64,000 nt of DNA from positions 2,976,001 through 3,040,000 of the forward strand of contig OY762444.1 of NCBI GenBank assembly GCA_963665735.1. The letters run 5' to 3'. Under the pieces are notes generated by a model. The model saw only the letters and a program-made list of their open reading frames with translations. It searched no databases and was not told where the DNA came from. Source of the DNA: CATOSK01 sp963665735. Its GTDB lineage: Bacteria > Chloroflexota > Dehalococcoidia > Lucifugimonadales > UBA3495. A program made the translations under genes and the position numbers. Shown here piece by piece: positions 58,309 to 64,000 of this stretch; the stretch's first letter is position 1, and every line of letters begins with the position of its first letter.

Positions 58309-59127
58309 GTGAACGCGCTTATGACTTCTTCTCCGATTTGGCGCGTCGCGGCGGCCACCGCTGCCGGCGCCTCTCATGCAAAAGACAACACCCCCAACCA
58401 GGATGCGGTGGACTACCGCCTGGTTCAAGTCGGCGGCGAACAGGTTGTGGTCGTGGCCGTCGCCGACGGGGCCGGTTCAGCCCCGCGCTCTGACGAGGGT
58501 TCGCAAATTGCCGTCAAGACCGCAGTTGAGTCCATCGTTGACGGGATTAGCAAACGCCCGGCGGCGGCTTCCAGCCAGCACCTGGCTACGTCCCTGGTGC
58601 GGAACGCCATCAAGCGGGCCAAGAACGCGGTGGCCCGCTACGGCAGGACAAACCAAGTCCCCATCAGAGAGTTGGCTTGTACGCTGATTGTGGCCGTGAC
58701 CGGCGAGCGGCTGGTGACGGCGGCCCAGGTCGGCGATGGGGCAGTCATCGCCTTCAACATTGACAACGGCGCGGCCCGGACGCTGTGCGCCGCCCATACC
58801 GGCGAGTTAGCCAACGAAACCACCTTCATCACGTCGCGCACCCGCCCGCACCTGGTTGCCTCGGTGGGACACGCTTCGGTCGGCGATTACGGCGCGCTGG
58901 CGCTGATTACCGACGGGCTGCAAAACCTGGCCCTTACGATGCCGCAACGGGAGGCGTTCATGGGCTTCTGGAACCCGATGTTGAATGACCTGGCCCATAC
59001 CGACCAGCCGGAGGCCGTTCCCGACCGGCTGCGCTCCTTCATTACCAGCGAGCGGGTGCAGTCCCGCACCGGCGACGACGTTACCATAGCCATTGCCGTC
59101 CGACGCGGCGGCAATCCCAGGGAGTAA
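58309..59127 (+). CDS. PP2C-family protein serine/threonine phosphatase
   Basis: A 272-residue (268 if the ATG at 58321 is used instead of the GTG at 58309) phosphatase of the PP2C_2 type. Metal ligands are in AKDNTPNQDAVDY (Asp32) and VVAVADGAGSAPRSDEGS (Asp53-Gly54), then LALITDGLQNLAL and a final GDDVTIAIAVR. It dephosphorylates Ser/Thr residues, here most likely the substrates of the kinase at 61693-63945. It lies first in a five-gene cassette, with the vWA gene five bases downstream. Confidence 0.9.
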   Translation: MNALMTSSPIWRVAAATAAGASHAKDNTPNQDAVDYRLVQVGGEQVVVVAVADGAGSAPRSDEGSQIAVKTAVESIVDGISKRPAAASSQHLATSLVRNAIKRAKNAVARYGRTNQVPIRELACTLIVAVTGERLVTAAQVGDGAVIAFNIDNGAARTLCAAHTGELANETTFITSRTRPHLVASVGHASVGDYGALALITDGLQNLALTMPQREAFMGFWNPMLNDLAHTDQPEAVPDRLRSFITSERVQSRTGDDVTIAIAVRRGGNPRE

Positions 59128-59132
59128 CAACT

Positions 59133-60035
59133 ATGAACATCCGCGACACGGTAGGCGTGTACGACACGGCGGAATTCGCCGACAACCCGGAGGCCCGGTG
59201 TTCCATCGTGTTCATTCTGGACGTTTCCGGCTCCATGCAGGGCGTCAAGATTGACACCGTGAACCAGGCCCTGGTCAAGTTTGGCGAAATTATCCGGGAT
59301 GACCCGGTAACGGCGTTGCGGGCCGACGTGGCGATAATCGCCTTTGACGACGAGGCTTGGGTGGCCCAGGACTTCACTAACGGAACCGACTTCTATCCTC
59401 CGGTTCTTGAAGTGGGTGGCGAAACGAATTTTTCCCAACCCATCAACATGGCGCTGGACCTGATTGAGGCCCGCAAGCAGAGTTACCGCGACGGGGGCAT
59501 TGCCTACTACCGCAGCCTGGCCTATTTTCTTACCGATGGCGTCCCCGACGATAACCCCGCCGACTTGGAACGGGCCGCCCGCCGCCTGGCCGCCGCGGAG
59601 GAAAGCCGGGGCATTGCTTTCTTCTCCTACCTAATCGGCGACGGCAGCGGTATACCTATTTTTTCCATTGGCGCAGATAAAGTCCCCCAGTTCTTCAGAG
59701 TGATTGGCCTTAGCCCGGAAGCCCTAACCGAGGGGGGCGCCTTAGGCGGAGAGGGCGTTGAAGGCAAGGCCGGGACCGCTCTCCATTTAGGCCGGCTCGC
59801 CGAAATGCTCGATACCAGCGTACCGGAGTTGGTAGCTAGGTGCGTTGAGGCCGGAGTTATGCGCACCCCAGGGACTGAAATGGCCAAGCTGGCGCCCCGC
59901 CCGCCGGTGGAACTGACCAGCATGGCGCAGTTGGATGGTTCTATCCAGTGGCTTTCCCGCTCCGTGACCGTCGTTTCCCAGTCCCGGCCCGGCGACCGAA
60001 TCCAACTCCCTCCCACCGATTACCTCAATTTCTAA
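59133..60035 (+). CDS. von Willebrand factor A domain protein (TerY-like), long copy
   Basis: A 300-residue vWA protein. The MIDAS motif is DVSGSMQG (Asp30, Ser32, Ser34), with the third ligand region around GETNFSQ and YFLTDGVPDD. TerY-type vWA proteins accompany a PP2C phosphatase and a kinase in the TerY-P triad described for bacterial stress/tellurite-related systems. Compared with the next gene it carries about 70 extra residues after FSYLIGDGSG (residues of about 172-242, with EALTEGGALGGEGVEGK). The first 150 residues are nearly identical to the next copy, also at DNA level. Confidence 0.9.
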   Translation: MNIRDTVGVYDTAEFADNPEARCSIVFILDVSGSMQGVKIDTVNQALVKFGEIIRDDPVTALRADVAIIAFDDEAWVAQDFTNGTDFYPPVLEVGGETNFSQPINMALDLIEARKQSYRDGGIAYYRSLAYFLTDGVPDDNPADLERAARRLAAAEESRGIAFFSYLIGDGSGIPIFSIGADKVPQFFRVIGLSPEALTEGGALGGEGVEGKAGTALHLGRLAEMLDTSVPELVARCVEAGVMRTPGTEMAKLAPRPPVELTSMAQLDGSIQWLSRSVTVVSQSRPGDRIQLPPTDYLNF

Positions 60036-60132
60036 GTCCAAAGCAGTGACCAGGGCATAAATGTTGTAATATGCAACGCAGTCACCCACATTGTTGCCCA
60101 CGGCAGCCGAAATTCGTAAGGAGGACCATCTT

Positions 60133-60828
60133 ATGAGCGTTCAAGACTCGATAGGCGTGTACGACACGGCGGAATTCGCCGACAACCCGGAGGCCCGGTG
60201 TTCCATCGTGCTGATACTGGACGTTTCCGGCTCGATGGGGGGCCTGAAAATCCAAACCGTGAACCAGGCCCTGGTCAAGTTCGCCGAGATTATCAAGGAT
60301 GACCCGGTAACGGCCCTGCGGGCCGACGTAGCCGTGATTGAATTCGACCACGAGGCCCGGGTGGTGCAGGACTTCACCAACGGCACGGACTTTGAGCCGC
60401 CCGTCCTCTCCGTAAAAGGCGGCACCAACTACTCCAAGGCCGTCAATCTGGCGATGGACATTACCGAGGCCCGCAAGCAGAGCTACCGGGACGGCGGCAT
60501 CGCCTACTACCGCAGCCTGGCCTATTTCCTGACCGACGGTTACCCGGAACACGACAATGACGCCGACATCGCCCAGGCCGCTTCCCGCTTGGCCGAACTG
60601 GAACAGAACGCCAGCATCGCGTTTTACTCTTTCGGCATCGGCTCCCCGGACCTGCCGGCCGATATGTCGGCCTTGAACCGATTGGCCCCGCGGGAAGCGA
60701 AAGAACTGACCAACATGGAACAGTTGGAAGGTTCTATCGAGTGGCTTTCCCGGTCGGTGGCTGCCGTGTCTCAGTCCCAGGTCGGCGACCGAATCCGCCT
60801 GCCGGAACCCGACTACCTGGACTTTTAG
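60133..60828 (+). CDS. von Willebrand factor A domain protein (TerY-like), short copy
   Basis: A 231-residue tandem paralogue of 59133-60035. MIDAS: LDVSGSMGGL; later FLTDGYPEHDNDADIAQA; C-terminus ends SLPEPD-type sequence (LPEPDYLDF) like the LPPTDYLNF of the long copy. It lacks the inserted segment and represents the usual TerY size. AAGGAGGA precedes the ATG at 60133. The 98-base gap between the two copies has no promoter that I can see. Confidence 0.9.
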   Translation: MSVQDSIGVYDTAEFADNPEARCSIVLILDVSGSMGGLKIQTVNQALVKFAEIIKDDPVTALRADVAVIEFDHEARVVQDFTNGTDFEPPVLSVKGGTNYSKAVNLAMDITEARKQSYRDGGIAYYRSLAYFLTDGYPEHDNDADIAQAASRLAELEQNASIAFYSFGIGSPDLPADMSALNRLAPREAKELTNMEQLEGSIEWLSRSVAAVSQSQVGDRIRLPEPDYLDF

Positions 60829-60945
60829 TCCAAGCGGTCGGGTCAGGACATCAGACGCCGTCCTCTCCGGGCCGGCGCGTCTGCCGCCGTCCTGGGGATG
60901 CCGCGGGGGCCAACCCGGTAGAATGGCATCAAACGGGAGGAAAGT

Positions 60946-61668
60946 ATGCAGCAAAAACTGGCGGATTTTTGGGCCAGCGTGGCAGCGATGTTTTCGCCAG
61001 GCCCAAAAAGCAGAACTACAGCGGCTTTCCTAGCTTTTGGCTTGGGGTGGGCCGGCGTCCATAAATTTTACCTTTGCTACCGGGGCGTTGGAGTTGTCCA
61101 CCTGGCACTGACCTGGTTGGGGGTGGTGGCAATTATCGCCCTGAACACCCTGGATGGCGCCACGGTGATTGGCGTAAACATTCTAGCCTGGCTGGCTCTT
61201 CTGGCCGGCTACTTCTACGTCCGAAGGTTTCATTTCGGCCACTCCATGCAAGAGACGGTAAGCCCGGCCCAGTGGCTGCTGTGGCCCTGGCGACTGATGC
61301 GGCACACCTTCTTTGTGTCCAGGGTGGGGTCCAGAATTATGGAGGATGAAGAAGAGGAGCGCCGCGAACGCCGGTATGAAAGAAGGTGGCGCCGCAGAGG
61401 TCGGGGGCGTCGTCGCCGGCGGTATGATGATGACGACGATGACGGCGGCTCCTCCCTGGGATGTTGGGTAATCGCGCTAGGCATCGTCTTGTGCGTAGCG
61501 CTGGCGTTGGTTATCCTCTTCGTGTATTACATCATCTTCTCCCTGGTGGGCATCATCGCCATTGCCGGCTCTGTCATCCTTGGCGCCACGGAAGGGTTCT
61601 TGTACCTCAAGAAGACCGATGACGAGTTTGAGAGCGAATACGTGACCAGCCGGCGGCTGTGGTTCTAG
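60946..61668 (+). CDS. TM2-domain membrane protein with an Arg/Asp-rich cytoplasmic stretch
   Basis: A 240-residue protein. The N-terminal third is a TM2 domain: AFLAFGLGWAGVHKFYLCYR, then two membrane helices. A middle part is extremely charged (ERRYERRWRRRGRGRRRRR followed by DDDDDD, residues of about 133-168), and the last part has two more hydrophobic segments (LGCWVIALGIVLCVALALV; VYYIIFSLVGIIAIAGSVIL). GGAGG lies upstream of the ATG at 60946. It lies between the vWA genes and the kinase, so it may anchor or regulate the phosphorylation system. Confidence 0.82.
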   Translation: MQQKLADFWASVAAMFSPGPKSRTTAAFLAFGLGWAGVHKFYLCYRGVGVVHLALTWLGVVAIIALNTLDGATVIGVNILAWLALLAGYFYVRRFHFGHSMQETVSPAQWLLWPWRLMRHTFFVSRVGSRIMEDEEEERRERRYERRWRRRGRGRRRRRYDDDDDDGGSSLGCWVIALGIVLCVALALVILFVYYIIFSLVGIIAIAGSVILGATEGFLYLKKTDDEFESEYVTSRRLWF

Positions 61669-61692
61669 CCGGGGCGTCGAGGGCAGTACCCG

Positions 61693-63945
61693 ATGACATC
61701 ATCGAGGAATCCACTGGCCGGAAGAAACTTCCGGGACGAAGCCGGCAACCCCGTCGTGCCAGGCGAGGTTCTCGGCGCTGGCGGCGAGGGCACGGTGTGC
61801 GAGGTGGATGGCGATCCCGGTTCGGTGGTGAAAATCTGGCATTCGGACAAAATTCCGGAAGACGCCGACATCAAGTTCCGCCACATGGTGAGCAACCCGG
61901 TGACCGCCGAACCCGGCGAGCGTCGCTGGTGCATCACCTGGCCCCAGCATCTGGTTACCGAGAATGGGAACGTCGTCGGCTATGTCATGCCCAAGCTGGA
62001 CGACGCCCTTCCCTGGAGGGCAATCATCGGCTACTACAACCCCACCGCCGCCCGTTCCACCGGAAAGAGCCAGGCCCGGCGTATCCGGATTGATGATCGG
62101 GTGCGCATCGCCAGCAACCTGTCCCTGGCATTCAAGGCCGTTCACGACGCCGGTTACGTTATCGGCGATATTAACTTCAAGAACGCCGAGGTCAACCGCC
62201 AGAACGACGTGGCCCTGGTGGACTGCGACTCCTACGGGTTCACCGACGCCACCGGACGCACCTTCACCAACGAGATGGGAATAGCCGATTTCCAGGCGCC
62301 GGAAGTTCAGGGCAACTACGCCAACCGCACCCAGGAACAAGACCGTTTTGGTCTGGCCGTGGTCATCTTCCAGTTGCTCACGGGATACCATCCCTACAAT
62401 GTCACGGACCCGGGCAGCCCCACCCAGTATGGCGAGTGGATTAGCGCCTGGCTGTTTCCGCCCTCCGGCCGGGCCACCGCCGCGCAGGAATACAACGAGG
62501 CGTGGGACACGCTGACCGACAAGCAGAAAGAGCTGTTCCACCGCTGTTTCAACAAAGACCATGAAGGGGAACCCCGGCCTACCGCCGAAGATTGGCTGGA
62601 TGCGCTGCGGGAAATGCCGACGGTGGCAACGCCGGCACCATCGGCGCCGCCGGGACGGACGCCGGCTCCCGCCCCTTCGCCCGGTGCGCCACCCCCGGCG
62701 CCGTCCCCCCGAGGCCGGCCTCGCCCCCGGCGAACCCCGTCCCCATCGGCGCCACCATCCGTGCCTACCGTCGGCGGCTCGAAAGTCAGCCTGCCCTTGA
62801 TTGGGTCGGCCATGGCGGGGTTTGTGCTGCTGTTGATTCTCGGGGGCGTCGGACGTTACGCGGATTGGTGGTGGTGGCTGATGCTGGGTCTGCCGGGGGC
62901 GTTGTTCGTGTTCCTTCCCTTGAAAGCGGCCCTTCGACGGCCCATATCAACCATTCGTTTTGTCGGAATCGCCGCGATGGGGATTTTCGGCGCTTTGGTC
63001 TTGTTCAGCCTGGGAGAAGCGGGGGTCAACAAGTTCCTTGACTGGCGCGCCGAAATGAGCTGGCAGGCGAATATAGCCGCCGCCGGCGCAGCGGCGCCGC
63101 CAGTCGTACCTACTGAGATTCCAATCCAGGCCCCCAACAACCCTGCCGTGCCGGACGGCGGCGGATTGGGCATTGCCGCGCCGCCCCCGCCCACCGAGAT
63201 GCCGACCGAAGTTCCTCCACCAACGGAGACGCCGGCTGTCACCCCCACACCCGTTCCCACGGCCACCCCAACGCCGGAGCCGACCCCTACCCCGGAGCCA
63301 ACATCCACCCCCGCGCCTACGCCTGAACCAACGCCTATGCCGCCACCGACGCCGACTCCCTTGCCGGCCCCCACTCCAACGCCTGTTCCCACACCCACAC
63401 CCACGCCGGCGCCTACCCCAACGCCTATGCCAACCCCTACGCCGGCATTCGGCCCCTATGAACATTCAACGGGCGGTTATACCTACGCCCTGGAACTCCC
63501 GCCGGGATTGCGGTTGCGGTCACAACAGGGCGGCAATTCCTTCTTCGCCGATGACTCTGCAACGCGGGGCCTCAATATCCGCGTCTGGGAAATCCCCGAC
63601 GGGGCCGACGTTACCACGTTGCTGGACGACCGCATCAATGAACTGCTCAACTTGGTCCGGCAGGCTGCGGAAAACGCCGAACCCGACTTTTATCGAGTGA
63701 AGGATGCCAATCCCCCCGGTCAAGAAGTGACCGACGACTTCTGGTTTGCCGAGCGGTTGCGCTACCGTTGGCGCATCAGCAGCGCCGATTGCCTGCGGGA
63801 CGTGGTGGACATCATCGGCCCTTCCAATCGCCACACCCACGGCGTCCTGTTGTCCGCCTGGATTTGCGAAAAAGACCTGAACCCAACCACCGAGTCCCAA
63901 CGGCAACGGATGCTCAGCAGCTATACGGAAAACCCCGTCCGCTAG
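61693..63945 (+). CDS. Membrane-spanning serine/threonine protein kinase of a TerY-P-like cassette
   Basis: A 750-residue protein. The kinase domain covers about 20-310: glycine loop GAGGEGTV (28-35), Lys47 in VVKIW, catalytic loop GDINFKN (Asp159, Asn164) and DCD (177-179) in place of DFG, as in some TerY-P-associated kinases. A Pro-rich linker (310-365), three hydrophobic segments (about 370-445), a TPTPxPTP-rich stalk (about 505-590) and a C-terminal outer domain of about 160 residues follow. Loss of the canonical Phe-Gly makes it an unusual kinase, yet Lys47, Asp159 and Asn164 are kept. The outer domain presumably senses a signal. The stop is the TAG at 63943-63945. Confidence 0.87.
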   Translation: MTSSRNPLAGRNFRDEAGNPVVPGEVLGAGGEGTVCEVDGDPGSVVKIWHSDKIPEDADIKFRHMVSNPVTAEPGERRWCITWPQHLVTENGNVVGYVMPKLDDALPWRAIIGYYNPTAARSTGKSQARRIRIDDRVRIASNLSLAFKAVHDAGYVIGDINFKNAEVNRQNDVALVDCDSYGFTDATGRTFTNEMGIADFQAPEVQGNYANRTQEQDRFGLAVVIFQLLTGYHPYNVTDPGSPTQYGEWISAWLFPPSGRATAAQEYNEAWDTLTDKQKELFHRCFNKDHEGEPRPTAEDWLDALREMPTVATPAPSAPPGRTPAPAPSPGAPPPAPSPRGRPRPRRTPSPSAPPSVPTVGGSKVSLPLIGSAMAGFVLLLILGGVGRYADWWWWLMLGLPGALFVFLPLKAALRRPISTIRFVGIAAMGIFGALVLFSLGEAGVNKFLDWRAEMSWQANIAAAGAAAPPVVPTEIPIQAPNNPAVPDGGGLGIAAPPPPTEMPTEVPPPTETPAVTPTPVPTATPTPEPTPTPEPTSTPAPTPEPTPMPPPTPTPLPAPTPTPVPTPTPTPAPTPTPMPTPTPAFGPYEHSTGGYTYALELPPGLRLRSQQGGNSFFADDSATRGLNIRVWEIPDGADVTTLLDDRINELLNLVRQAAENAEPDFYRVKDANPPGQEVTDDFWFAERLRYRWRISSADCLRDVVDIIGPSNRHTHGVLLSAWICEKDLNPTTESQRQRMLSSYTENPVR

Positions 63946-64000
63946 CCCCCGCCTGGCGTCAACCAACGTCCCCGCCAAAGGTGGGTTAATCGAAACGCCC

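Noticed and set aside
1..64000. tRNA, rRNA or complete insertion sequence
   Set aside because: No T-loop/acceptor pairs other than the tmRNA, no rRNA motifs and no transposase reading frame were found by eye.

Overview
The window looks like a GC-rich bacterial chromosome, most likely a Dehalococcoidia / SAR202-like member of the Chloroflexota. This rests on four observations. The tmRNA tag ends GEREFALAA, close to the tag I remember for Dehalococcoides. There are cytoplasmic reductive-dehalogenase-like proteins, several flavin (LLM), Rieske, GMC and thiamine-diphosphate catabolic enzymes, and intergenic regions packed with short palindromic repeats. The assignment is inference, because no rRNA gene is present.

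Layout. 0-14 kb: thioredoxin-fold fragment, tmRNA, a Rieske oxygenase alpha/beta pair with two MarR regulators, dCTP deaminase, an LLM flavoenzyme, a keto-pentenoate hydratase-like gene, a CDGSH protein, MazG, an SppA-like protease and a leucine-dehydrogenase-like gene. 14-25 kb: a thiamine-diphosphate enzyme with a 45-residue basic protein upstream, RsmI, a Gfo/Idh/MocA oxidoreductase, a two-gene cassette with a DUF4365-type putative nuclease, a GMC oxidoreductase and a cyclophilin. 25.8-32.1 kb: three paralogous reductive-dehalogenase-like iron-sulfur proteins, each with its own promoter and terminator, and a small helix-turn-helix protein between the first two. 33-39 kb: a pentapeptide-repeat/TIR protein, coaX-coaBC, an orphan HigA and an F420-type LLM enzyme. 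39.8-44.6 kb: a peptide/nickel-type substrate-binding lipoprotein and a decayed tandem copy lying between two minisatellite arrays. 45-52 kb: an iron-sulfur maturation operon (DUF59, coiled-coil, Mrp), a fused AccD-AccA, a methyltransferase and an HTTM/DCC pair. 52-57 kb: an aldolase, a second thiamine-diphosphate enzyme, a 370-residue unknown and a UGSC-motif selenoprotein whose in-frame TGA is followed by a SECIS-like hairpin. 58-64 kb: a TerY-P-like phosphorylation cassette (PP2C, two vWA proteins, TM2 membrane protein, membrane-spanning kinase).

The most distinctive points are the selenoprotein (56139-56672), the three dehalogenase-like paralogues, a small MITE-like element with inverted termini and 12-bp target duplications, the TerY-P cassette, and two related non-coding loci (13.86-14.74 kb and 56.82-57.43 kb) with matching leftward promoters. 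Intergenic space is dominated by a palindrome of the form ATTCCGGC..GCCGGAAT, copied more than 50 times by eye and built into several tandem arrays. No tRNA, rRNA, CRISPR array or complete insertion sequence was seen.
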